From: Nitrospirota bacterium
GTDB lineage: Bacteria; Nitrospirota; Nitrospiria; Nitrospirales; Nitrospiraceae
Direction: 5' to 3'
Assembly: GCA_016207025.1 (NCBI GenBank)
Contig: JACQQM010000107.1
Span: forward strand, 1 to 39,547
DNA length: 39,547 nucleotides
The notes below the pieces were generated by a model that searched no databases, was not told the origin of the DNA, and saw only the letters and a list, made by a program, of their open reading frames with translations. The translations under genes and the position numbers were made by a program. Shown here piece by piece: positions 14,728 to 21,866 of this stretch. The first letter of the stretch is position 1. Each line of letters starts with the position of its first letter.

Positions 14728-15111
14728 ATGAGTCTCGGGGCTATCGTAACAGTCTTCGCGTCCATCATCGCCCTAATTGTCTTGGCGCGGATCTTTCCTG
14801 GTACGCACTGGGTACGCATTCTGTTTCAACCCCACGAGCCTCGGACCGAGGTCCACTACTTGACTCGGGCGGAACTTTTCCGAAGCGGAATTGCGTTTAT
14901 TGGGTTTAGGGTAATCTTGGCAGCCTTGTAAGCCGCGTGCGCATGGTTCGTCGGTACGCGTGGTCCAAACGTACACCCTATTCTTGTTGCCATCTTATTC
15001 GGGCTGAGCCTTGCCACCGCAAGTGCAGTTCTTGGTGGTGTAACCCTCATTATACGCGGCTTATTTCGAGCGCAGGACTACAAACCACCGACAGTGGATG
15101 AAGAAGTCTGA
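14728..15111 (+). pseudogene. Small membrane-protein gene broken by an in-frame TAA
   Basis: ATG 14728 has AGAGGGAG just upstream. The frame reads MSLGAIVTVFASIIALIV and on to GFRVILAAL, meets TAA at 14929-14931, then continues in the same frame as AACAWFVGTRGPNVHPILVA and on to YKPPTVDEEV, stopping at TGA 15109-15111. Ignoring the TAA, it would be a protein of about 127 residues with three membrane segments (about 1-23, 52-75, 82-107). The open frame after the stop and its hydrophobic pattern argue that it was once one gene. The family is not recognised. It is the second stop-interrupted gene within 1.4 kb. Confidence 0.7.
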
Positions 15112-15192
15112 AGCAATTACTGTCGGGAGAAATTCAGTCTGATTAAGCGCTATGAAAATAGCGATGGAACGAGTGCTTGGTATACTGCTCTT
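15112..15192. other. Spacer with a GAAA-tetraloop hairpin
   Basis: CGCTAT (15148-15153), loop GAAA, ATAGCG (15158-15163). No gene is seen. Confidence 0.45.
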
Positions 15193-15256
15193 ACGATTTC
15201 GGTCGTATTGAAGAGGATTGCGTTCAGGCGGTGTAGCCGGCATGGCCGTAGATGGG
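15193..15256 (-). pseudogene. Decayed 3' fragment of a copy of the 15989-17245 gene
   Basis: The bases from 15193 align with 16023 onward, the C-terminal coding end of the minus-strand gene at 15989-17245. In the first 38 bases 30 are identical, and after a one-base deletion the match continues through GGCCGTAGA. Translated on the minus strand in two frames, it gives HLYGHAGYTA and LNAILFNTTEIV, against HLYGHAAYTR and MNAILSNTTEIV in the intact gene. The deletion explains the frame change. It marks an old duplication or an insertion boundary. Confidence 0.7.
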
Positions 15257-15263
15257 CTTTGCC

Positions 15264-15292
15264 TTGACGGTGGCAGGCGGGCTTGTTAAGGT
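15264..15292 (+). promoter_or_regulatory. Promoter of the DUF433/DUF5615 pair
   Basis: TTGACG (15264-15269), a 17-bp spacer and TAAGGT (15287-15292). The same TAAGGT -10 is found in the promoters at 17307 and 21684. Confidence 0.7.
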
Positions 15293-15315
15293 GTGTGGCA
15301 CCAAGGAACAGTGAT

Positions 15316-15588
15316 ATGCCCAAGATCGCCCATCCTCATATTACCAGTGATCCAGCGATTTGTGGAGGAAGCGCCATTATTGGTGGGACCCGCTTCCCGG
15401 TCCGGTCGGTCGTGGCCTATGTGCTTCACCATGGTCTCGCGCCGGAAGAACTCGTGGCCAGATTCCCTCACTTGACCCTTGCCCAGGTCCATGATGCGCT
15501 TGCCTACTACTATGATAACCGGGACGAGATTGAGCGGGAGATCACAGAGAATACCGAAGACAACGTCCGTTCTCGTCGTTCTCTCTGA
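15316..15588 (+). CDS. DUF433-family antitoxin
   Basis: A 90-residue protein. ATG 15316 with AAGGA at 15303-15307 is preferred over the upstream in-frame start. The pattern ITSDPAICGGSAIIGGTRFPVRSVVAYVLHHGLAPEELVARFPHLTLAQVHDALAYYYDN is the DUF433 helix-turn-helix domain, common as antitoxin of PIN-like toxins. A short polar tail (REITENTEDNVRSRRSL) probably contacts the toxin. The DUF5615 toxin gene starts 31 bp later. The antitoxin probably represses its own promoter at 15264, as is usual for such pairs. Confidence 0.9.
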   Translation: MPKIAHPHITSDPAICGGSAIIGGTRFPVRSVVAYVLHHGLAPEELVARFPHLTLAQVHDALAYYYDNRDEIEREITENTEDNVRSRRSL

Positions 15589-15619
15589 CCATCGAACCTC
15601 CTTTGTCTGATCCTACCTA

Positions 15620-15985
15620 GTGGCAATTAAACTCTATCTCGATGAGGATGTTGATCCCCTGCTTGCGCAGGTGCTGCGGGACCGAGGCATTGATTGCCTC
15701 TCCACGCAGGAAGCTCACAAGCTGGGCCGCTCGGACTCTGAACAACTTGTCTTTGCCACGGAGCAGGACCGAGTTCTCCTGACCTTCAATGTGAAAGACT
15801 TTGTCCTGCTTTCCCAAGCCTATGCTGCCTCCGGTCAGCACCACAGCGGAATTATTGTGTCTGATCACCTTCCCTTCCGCGAACTGCTTCGACGTATACT
15901 CGTGCTCCTTCAGCGTCATGCACAAGGAGATCTCGCCAATACGCTCCTCTGGCTTCAGGACTCCAAGGAAGCGGATATTTCCTGA
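15620..15985 (+). CDS. DUF5615 PIN-like toxin
   Basis: A 121-residue protein starting at GTG 15620. Acidic positions of the PIN-like fold are seen in KLYLDEDVDPLLAQVLRDRG (Asp-Glu-Asp near residues 8-10), FATEQDRVLLTFNVKDF and HHSGIIVSDHLPF. DUF5615 proteins are predicted RNases paired with DUF433 antitoxins, as here. The sequence looks complete, and the acidic residues of the likely metal site are retained. Confidence 0.9.
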   Translation: MAIKLYLDEDVDPLLAQVLRDRGIDCLSTQEAHKLGRSDSEQLVFATEQDRVLLTFNVKDFVLLSQAYAASGQHHSGIIVSDHLPFRELLRRILVLLQRHAQGDLANTLLWLQDSKEADIS

Positions 15986-15988
15986 GCC

Positions 15989-17245
15989 TCAGGAAGTAGA
16001 AGGGGGAGCGTACAACGTCAGCACAATCTCAGTGGTGTTGGAGAGGATGGCGTTCATGCGAGTATAGGCCGCGTGGCCGTAGAGGTGGTCGCGGGCGTTG
16101 GTGGAGCCGGAGTCCTTATAGTCAATCAGCAGGCACATCCCGTCGTTTGCACAGCGGGTGCAGCGGCGGGCGCATTCCAGCCACCGTTCAAACCCATCCC
16201 AGGGTTCCAGCAATTCCCAGAGTGCCTTGTTCGCGGCTTTGGCTGCCTCTGACGGCGGCACGGCGTCGCTCCCCGCCACCGCCAGTTGCTGCACGTAGTC
16301 GCCGCCCCAGGCGATCGGCATCTCCATGGTGATCTGCGGCAACTCCATCTTGGCCAGCCACTGTTTCCCGTCAATCCGCATCGGGCGATGATTGATGATG
16401 TGGAGCAGCTTGCCGAGTCCTGACGGGTCCCAGCCGTACCGGATCGGCGTGCCGAAAGTGACGACATCGAGGGCCGCGCCGTTCAGGACGTTGCCGGTCG
16501 GCAGGAAGCTTTCGAGTTGCTCGATCTCGCCGGCGGGCATGTGGCCTTTCAGGATTTGAAACATGGTCTCGCGGCCGGATGATTTGCCCAGAGCCAGCAG
16601 GTTGGAGACGAGGGCGAGCACCAACCCGGCCTGCCCGTGCGCCTGCACCAGAATCCGATCGCCGGCGCCAAGTTTCTGTTCGACGCAGAGTGCCCTGAGC
16701 CGGGTGATGAGGCGCACGGCGGCCTGGGCCCGGCCGAGGTGGTGATGCTCGGAGGACCAGAGATGCCGCGCGCAGGTGATGGGCTGGGAAACATTTCGAT
16801 TGACGGCCTTCGTGAACAGATCCACATACGCGGCTGAGAAATTCCCGGCGTCCCCGGCCTGTTCATCAATCAGTTTCTTGGTCGCCTCGTCATCGTTGAA
16901 CGGCGGTTTCCTGCCGCCTCGAAAGGCCGGCACGCCGTTGGAGTCCTCCCGCATGAGCGCGAGCAGGGCCTCCATCCCCGGAATGCCGCGCGAGTAGCCG
17001 CGCTTCAGCCCGCCGGCTTCGTCCAGCCGCTGCATGCCGAAGAGATCGGTGCCGAGATGGGTCCCATGCAGGAACAGTACAGCGCGGACCCTGGCCTGGG
17101 CCAGTTGCGCGCCGTGCGCTGCCATGGCGTCCAGCCACGCGGGAGAGTCCGGAGGCGCGCCCGCCTGGAACTCGCGATAGGCGACGCGGTCGCCGGGGTC
17201 CGACCGTGGATAGGTTGCGTGTTGGAAATTGTTTCCCGTCGGCAT
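15989..17245 (-). CDS. Alpha/beta-hydrolase-like protein lacking the nucleophile Ser
   Basis: A 418-residue protein with no signal peptide. It shows lipase-type landmarks: VLFLHGTHLGTD (oxyanion-side HG at 60-61), a nucleophile-elbow-like ILVQAHGQAGLVLAL (200-210) and LDVVTFGTPIRYGWDP (259-273). The elbow carries Gly 204 where G-x-S-x-G hydrolases have Ser, so classical esterase activity is unlikely. Candidate acid and base residues are Asp 375 or 378 and His 391. A Cys set at 358, 362, 365 and 371 (C-x3-C-x2-C-x5-C) could bind metal. It diverges from the phosphodiesterase-like operon. A decayed copy of its 3' end lies at 15193-15256. Function unknown. Confidence 0.7.
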   Translation of the reverse strand: MPTGNNFQHATYPRSDPGDRVAYREFQAGAPPDSPAWLDAMAAHGAQLAQARVRAVLFLHGTHLGTDLFGMQRLDEAGGLKRGYSRGIPGMEALLALMREDSNGVPAFRGGRKPPFNDDEATKKLIDEQAGDAGNFSAAYVDLFTKAVNRNVSQPITCARHLWSSEHHHLGRAQAAVRLITRLRALCVEQKLGAGDRILVQAHGQAGLVLALVSNLLALGKSSGRETMFQILKGHMPAGEIEQLESFLPTGNVLNGAALDVVTFGTPIRYGWDPSGLGKLLHIINHRPMRIDGKQWLAKMELPQITMEMPIAWGGDYVQQLAVAGSDAVPPSEAAKAANKALWELLEPWDGFERWLECARRCTRCANDGMCLLIDYKDSGSTNARDHLYGHAAYTRMNAILSNTTEIVLTLYAPPSTS

Positions 17246-17306
17246 AGCGTCTTTGTCTTACCCGAAATGCGAGGTGCTGCGCAACGGGACGTGAGAGTCT
17301 GGGTGG

Positions 17307-17336
17307 TTGACCAGCCGGAAAACAGCGTGCTAAGGT
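17307..17336 (+). promoter_or_regulatory. Promoter TTGACC-18-TAAGGT of the phosphodiesterase/HEAT1 operon
   Basis: TTGACC (17307-17312), an 18-bp spacer and TAAGGT (17331-17336). About 25 of 34 bases, including the leading GGTTGACC, match the promoter at 21684-21713 ahead of the second HEAT unit. Ten bases separate the -10 from ATG 17347. Confidence 0.75.
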
Positions 17337-17346
17337 GTCTGACGCG

Positions 17347-18381
17347 ATGCATCCTCAACGCATGAGCATGGTGGCAGGAGCGGCGGCGAGTCTCCTCCTG
17401 GTCGGATCGGCACTGGCAGCGACATCCGCGGCCTCACCGGCGACTCCACCCGCTGCGTCTGCAGTCCAACCCGAGCATGTGATCCTGATCGTGTTCGAGG
17501 GCATTGGCCAGGACTCGCTCAAAGCCGGTGCGATGCCGGTCCTCGGTCGGCTGGTCAAGGAAGGATCGGTCACATGGTCTGCGACCGCGGTGACCCCGGC
17601 CCTGCGGCTCCCGACGATGGCCTCGCTGCTCATGGGGCTCCCGGTTCAAAAACACGGGGTGACCTGGGACTCGTTCGACTTCGCTCGGGGCTACCCTCGG
17701 CCGCCGACCGTGTTTGACTACCTGGATCTGAGTGGGGGAAAAGACAGCGCCATTTTTTTCATGGACGAGTCCTTGTACCAATTGGCCAAGCCGGAGCCCT
17801 ATACTGATTATCAAATGTGCGGGCCGCTCAAGCCGGAGTGCAGCCCCGCGACCGTGGTCGGGTATGTTCGTGACTATTTCCGCAAAGCCACGAGCGGGGA
17901 GGGCTACGGGCACGCTATCTTGTCCTTGCCGCATTTTCTGGTCGTCCATCTGCCGGAACCGGCCCGGGTCGGCGCCGCGGGCGGGTGGAATTCCCGCGTC
18001 TACCGTGACGCGCTGCGGACGGTGGACTCGGCGATGGGCTCCATTCTGGACCTGTATCGGGAATTGGGTCTCCTCAAGAAAACCACGGTGATCGTGACTG
18101 CGTTGAGCAGTGCGCCAAGCAGCGCCACGAGCGGGAGTCAAGCCGCATCCAAGGCATCGAGGGAGAGCCCCGCCCCGCCACGTGTGCCCTGGATCGCCTG
18201 GGGCGCCGGCATCAAGTCTGGCTATGTCATCAAACAGCCGGTCTCGATCATTGATACAGGCGCGACCGTGCTCCGCACGCTTGGCCTGGACACTCATACG
18301 GAATGGGAGAGCCATGCCGTGGAGGAAGTCTTTAAGGGACCACGGTCGACGACTGCCGTCGCGGGAGCCAATGGGCATTAG
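17347..18381 (+). CDS. Exported alkaline-phosphatase-superfamily protein with degenerate metal site
   Basis: A 344-residue protein with a signal peptide (MHPQRMSMVAGAAASLLLVGSALA). It keeps the architecture of type I phosphodiesterase/nucleotide pyrophosphatases: VILIVFEGIGQDSL, then LRLPTMASLLMGLPVQKHGVTW with the Thr nucleophile position, and VPWIAWGAGIKSGYV with IIDTGATVLRTLGL near the end. The usual metal ligands are changed: Glu for the first Asp, LPEPARVGAAGG where D..GH is expected, and VTALSSAPSS where DHG is expected. It is probably a catalytically dead binding protein. GTG 17335 overlaps the -10, so ATG 17347 was chosen. It is the first gene of an operon with the two downstream genes. 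Confidence 0.75.
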   Translation: MHPQRMSMVAGAAASLLLVGSALAATSAASPATPPAASAVQPEHVILIVFEGIGQDSLKAGAMPVLGRLVKEGSVTWSATAVTPALRLPTMASLLMGLPVQKHGVTWDSFDFARGYPRPPTVFDYLDLSGGKDSAIFFMDESLYQLAKPEPYTDYQMCGPLKPECSPATVVGYVRDYFRKATSGEGYGHAILSLPHFLVVHLPEPARVGAAGGWNSRVYRDALRTVDSAMGSILDLYRELGLLKKTTVIVTALSSAPSSATSGSQAASKASRESPAPPRVPWIAWGAGIKSGYVIKQPVSIIDTGATVLRTLGLDTHTEWESHAVEEVFKGPRSTTAVAGANGH

Positions 18382-18829
18382 GGTCTGGCTCAGGCCCCGA
18401 CCGTCGCTCGCCTGGACGTTCATAATGCTCGTGTTGAGCATAGCCTGGGGTCCGCTGGCGGCAGACGAGTTGCGCGCGGCCGGGACTGCGCCGACCCCGC
18501 CACATTTGAGGGAGCATGCCATCACGATCGACGCGACGGCTCTGACCCCGCCCACATGGTGGCACGTGCCCGGCGTGACACAGATGATTATGACCTTGGA
18601 TCCGGACAGCACGGAGGCGCCGCGCTCCACGGAGCGGCGCGAGCTGAAGCTGAAGCCCGGGCTCTATCGCTTCGGCACCTTCACGTTCGATTTCCCGTTC
18701 CAGGTCACACTGGACGGCGTGCTGGACTTTGCGCAATCATTGGATCAGTGCGTGAGCGGGCGGGGGACGCGCACCCTCACGGTCCGGTGCACTCAGACCC
18801 AGCCATACGTGGGCCCGCCCGAGTATTGA
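18371..18829 (+). CDS. Small exported protein of unknown function
   Basis: A 152-residue protein overlapping the previous gene by 11 bp, with GGGAG just before ATG 18371. An N-terminal membrane or signal segment (WTFIMLVLSIAWGPLAADE) is followed by a mostly beta-rich soluble region (LYRFGTFTFDFPFQVTLDGVLDF) with two Cys near the end (QCVSGRGTRTLTVRC) that could form a disulfide in the periplasm. The family is not recognised. The position between the phosphodiesterase-like gene and HEAT1 makes it part of that operon. Confidence 0.75.
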   Translation: MGIRVWLRPRPSLAWTFIMLVLSIAWGPLAADELRAAGTAPTPPHLREHAITIDATALTPPTWWHVPGVTQMIMTLDPDSTEAPRSTERRELKLKPGLYRFGTFTFDFPFQVTLDGVLDFAQSLDQCVSGRGTRTLTVRCTQTQPYVGPPEY

Positions 18830-18853
18830 TGTTGATATCTCCTGAGGTGTCTC

Positions 18854-20221
18854 ATGGCTGATACCACACAAGACATGCAAGAGTTATTGGAAGCGTTGGA
18901 AGACGTCGATGACGCAACGCGGGAAGAGGCGGTCAAGGCGCTGGCCGGGCTTGCGGACGCCGGCACGCTGGACGCCTTGCTCCGAGCCTGCGAAGACGAA
19001 TTCTGGTCGGTGCGGTCACATGCTGCCTGGGGAGTGGCCAGGATCGGCGGACCCCGCGCCGTGGACGCGCTGGTCTCCTTGTTCAATGACCCCATCGCGG
19101 AGGTGCGAAGCGCGGCCGTGGCCGCGATGGCCCACCTTGGCGCCGGGACCGTTGAGCGACTCATCAAATGCCTGAAAGACGAGCGGTGGCGCGTGCGGGA
19201 ACATGCGGCCAAGGCCTGCGGCGAGATCAAGGACGCCCGGGCGGTGGACGCCTTGATTGCGGCCTGCCGGGATCGGGACGGCGCGGTGAAGAGCGCGGCG
19301 GCCGAGGCACTGGGGAAGATCGGGGATCCTAAGGCGGTGCCGGCGCTGATCAAGCTGTTTCGGGACACGTCGAAAACGGTGCGGGAGACGGCCGGGACAG
19401 CGCTGGTCGCGATTGGCGAGCCGTCCGTGGAGCCGTTGATCGAGAACCTCAAGGACAAAGACTTTGTGGTCCGTTGTCACGCCACCCGCGCGCTGGGCGG
19501 GATGACCACCGACTACCAGATCGGCAGGCCCTGGGTGCGGGAATCACGTGTGGTGGGCGCGCTGATCGAAACACTGAAAGATTCCGACCGGGCGGTGCGC
19601 GAGGATGCAACGATCGCGCTGGGGATGATCGGCGACACACAGGCCATTGATGCGCTGATCGAAGCGATGAAGGACGGGGCGGTCAAGCGGCACGCCATCA
19701 TGTCGCTGGGGATGATCGGCGACGTCCGGGCGCTCCCGGCGGTGCTCGGGGCGTTGAAGGGGAAGGGCATCCGTCAGGAGGGCACCCCTACGCCCGGCTG
19801 CATCGTCAGCGAAGAGGTTTTTATTAAGGAAGCGGCCGCCACCGCCTTGGGGCACTTCCGGGACCCTCGCGTGATTCCGGACCTCATCCTGTTGCTGAAG
19901 GATGGGAACCTGCGCGATCGGGCGTCGGCGTCCCTCGTCCTGATCGGGGATTCGGCCATCGAGCCCCTGGTGGCGTTTCTGCACGACCCCAAGGCCTCGG
20001 AAATTGATGATGAAGGCGAGCGGGTTCTCTCGTTCGCGACCAGCCGGCTGAGCGCCATTGAGTCCCTCAGGCAATTAGTCCTGGAGACGCTCAAGAAACT
20101 GGGCTGGGAACCGCCTGCTGAGGAAGCGCAGGTGGACTCGTCGCAGACCGACAATCTCCGGGTCGATCAACCGCTGGGCAGGGGGCGCTTCGGTCCCTCG
20201 GGGGACCTGATCGGGACCTGA
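18854..20221 (+). CDS. HEAT-repeat protein 1 (PBS-lyase-type repeats)
   Basis: A 455-residue protein made of tandem repeats of about 31 residues with the consensus D..VR..AA.ALG.IGD.RAV..LI..LKD. About a dozen copies run from residue 5 to about 420, followed by a Gln/Asp-rich tail. There is no signal peptide, so it is cytoplasmic. HEAT solenoids are protein-protein scaffolds; the PBS-lyase subtype includes bilin lyases (CpcE/F) and many uncharacterised proteins. Between repeats there is an insertion with PTPGCIVSEEVFIKEAAATAL that resembles one in HEAT2. ATG 18854 has GAGGTG upstream. It lies 24 bp after the exported-protein gene, hence in the same operon. It is convergent with the beta-propeller gene, 25 bp away. 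Confidence 0.9.
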   Translation: MADTTQDMQELLEALEDVDDATREEAVKALAGLADAGTLDALLRACEDEFWSVRSHAAWGVARIGGPRAVDALVSLFNDPIAEVRSAAVAAMAHLGAGTVERLIKCLKDERWRVREHAAKACGEIKDARAVDALIAACRDRDGAVKSAAAEALGKIGDPKAVPALIKLFRDTSKTVRETAGTALVAIGEPSVEPLIENLKDKDFVVRCHATRALGGMTTDYQIGRPWVRESRVVGALIETLKDSDRAVREDATIALGMIGDTQAIDALIEAMKDGAVKRHAIMSLGMIGDVRALPAVLGALKGKGIRQEGTPTPGCIVSEEVFIKEAAATALGHFRDPRVIPDLILLLKDGNLRDRASASLVLIGDSAIEPLVAFLHDPKASEIDDEGERVLSFATSRLSAIESLRQLVLETLKKLGWEPPAEEAQVDSSQTDNLRVDQPLGRGRFGPSGDLIGT

Positions 20222-20246
20222 GCGCCTGCCCCGTTCTCGCTTGCCG

Positions 20247-21515
20247 CTACTTTCTGACCCCAATCCCGTGCGTGTCGGCGGTTTCCTTCCCATCTTTCAT
20301 GTTGGTGATCCGCGCGATCCCGACGAACTCGCCGCCCTTGCCGCTGTCTGTGACCTTGATCACGCCCACGCCCGGCGTCGAGCCCTTCGCGTTATTCACG
20401 TCTTTGGCATTGCCTGACAGCGGGTTGGGCCCCCGTGTGCCCACAAAGACATAGGCGCCGTCCGGCGACACATCCACGAGGTCTGGGGTCGGATCGTCGC
20501 TGACCGAGCCGGCCAGTTCGATGGAGCCCACGCTGAGATTAGTCACCGAGTCGATGATTTCTATGTTGTTGCCCGCCCGGTCCGCGCTCCACACATACCG
20601 GCCGACCGCCGCCATGCCGTGCGAGTCCGCGAACTTCGTGTCGCGCGACGTGATCAGCTTCGCCGAGACCTTCGGCAGGTTTGAAATGTTCAGGGCATAC
20701 ACGTCGTAGGAGAGCGGGGCGACCGGCGTGCCACCACCGGAGTTGATGTACATCGTGTCGCCCACCTGGACGCCGCCGCAGCCGGCCGGATGGATCTCCA
20801 CGTTGTTCAGGGTCCCCACCACCTTCATCGGGGTCTCGGTCACGTCCACGACGAACAGCCCGCCGCCCCGAAGCGTCACGAACCCGTACTTGCTGGACGC
20901 GTCCGTGATCGGACAGACGGGCGCGTTGTCCGGCCGCTCCCCGCTGTCCAGCGCGCCGAGGTCCAACGCGTCCTTCTGCGGATCGAAGCTGTATTTGTGC
21001 CCCGCATAGTCGGTCCAAATCCTGATGAGCTTTTTCTCGGCCATGTTGGCCGCCAGCGCCATTTTCTGGTCAGGCGTGGGCCAGGCCGCGTGGAGATTTT
21101 TCCCCATATTGAGGCAGGCTTCCGGCTTCCTGGTGGTGGCGTCCATGAACAGCGCCTGCCCGCTGAGGAACGAGAGGACGACGTGAGACTGGTCCTTGGT
21201 GAAGAACAGCATGTGCGGGCGGCGAACCTTCTTCTTCGTCGCGTTCTCGCAGAATTTATTGATCTCGCCGCCGATGTCGATCGTGACGGTTGGTTTCGTC
21301 CCGGAGGGGTTGGCCGCCAGCTTCGCCCCGTCGTAGATGTACAGGAAGCCCCCGCTTTCCGGGGCTGTATCGGATTGGTCCGTAATCCAGACTTCGTAGG
21401 CGTAAGCAGTGGACGAGGGTCCCGAGACCACACTAAGACCCATCAACAGCGAGAGTGATATCGTCAAGAACAGTCCCATCAGGTTCCGTCTTTGAATGGC
21501 CGATGCCATGCTCAT
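20247..21515 (-). CDS. Secreted beta-propeller protein
   Basis: A 422-residue protein with a signal peptide (hydrophobic LMGLFLTISLSLLMGLSVV, cleavage near TAYAYE). Blades of the YVTN/WD40-like type follow, for example HGMAAVGRYVWSADRAGNNIEIIDSVTNLSVGSIEL and PDLVDVSPDGAYVFVGTRGPN. Four Cys (INKFCEN, PEACLNMG, APVCPIT, PAGCGG) could form disulfides. Such periplasmic propellers bind partner proteins, metals or quinone cofactors; no CxxCH haem site is present. The start ATG 21515 has a perfect AGGAGG. It sits inside the HEAT gene cluster on the opposite strand, with its own promoter divergent from the HEAT2 promoter. Confidence 0.85.
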   Translation of the reverse strand: MSMASAIQRRNLMGLFLTISLSLLMGLSVVSGPSSTAYAYEVWITDQSDTAPESGGFLYIYDGAKLAANPSGTKPTVTIDIGGEINKFCENATKKKVRRPHMLFFTKDQSHVVLSFLSGQALFMDATTRKPEACLNMGKNLHAAWPTPDQKMALAANMAEKKLIRIWTDYAGHKYSFDPQKDALDLGALDSGERPDNAPVCPITDASSKYGFVTLRGGGLFVVDVTETPMKVVGTLNNVEIHPAGCGGVQVGDTMYINSGGGTPVAPLSYDVYALNISNLPKVSAKLITSRDTKFADSHGMAAVGRYVWSADRAGNNIEIIDSVTNLSVGSIELAGSVSDDPTPDLVDVSPDGAYVFVGTRGPNPLSGNAKDVNNAKGSTPGVGVIKVTDSGKGGEFVGIARITNMKDGKETADTHGIGVRK

Positions 21516-21603
21516 CGGAGTCCTCCTTTGTATGAACGGTCGAACCGTCTTCTGGGTGAATTGAGGTGGGGAAGTTTGCTCGTGTGATAGTACAAACGAT
21601 TAC

Positions 21604-21633
21604 ATACTACGCACCCGCTGATCAGTCTGTCAA
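21604..21633 (-). promoter_or_regulatory. Promoter of the beta-propeller gene
   Basis: On the minus strand: TTGACA (complement of 21628-21633), an 18-bp spacer, and TAGTAT (complement of 21604-21609), followed about 90 bp later by AGGAGG and the start codon. Confidence 0.7.
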
Positions 21634-21683
21634 CACGTGAACGAGGCGCCACGCGCGGACCTTGTCTGGACCGGCGTCACTGG

Positions 21684-21713
21684 TTGACCGTCCGAAAAAG
21701 CCTGTGTTAAGGT
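21684..21713 (+). promoter_or_regulatory. Promoter TTGACC-18-TAAGGT of the HEAT2-4 unit
   Basis: TTGACC (21684-21689), an 18-bp spacer and TAAGGT (21708-21713). It is strongly similar over its whole length to the promoter at 17307-17336. Confidence 0.75.
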
Positions 21714-21866
21714 ATTCACACTCAATCCCTGAGTGGTCCGGAAAAGCGGTGAGCGCCTGGTCGGCCCTCCTCAAGCTCGTTCCGGTCCCCTTGCCGTTTG
21801 CATTCTAATGCTGGCGAATTGCGGAAGGGCCGACCCCTGTGGGAACGGCGGCGCGAGTGCTTGACA

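Larger units (their letters stand above)
21516..21866. other. Divergent control region between propeller and HEAT2 genes
   Basis: No gene is seen. It holds a minus-strand promoter at 21604-21633, a plus-strand promoter at 21684-21713, and a leader of about 150 nt ahead of HEAT2. The two promoters face away from each other, 50 bp apart, which would allow one regulator to act on both. Confidence 0.65.

Noticed and set aside
17246-17306. Minus-strand promoter TTGCGC-18-TAAGAC for the hydrolase-like gene
   Set aside because: Only three -10 positions fit; not listed as a feature, though some promoter must lie here.
17434-18630. A 398-codon minus-strand open frame opposite the phosphodiesterase-like gene
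   Set aside because: No motif and no ribosome binding site; the plus strand has a signal peptide, a promoter and family features.
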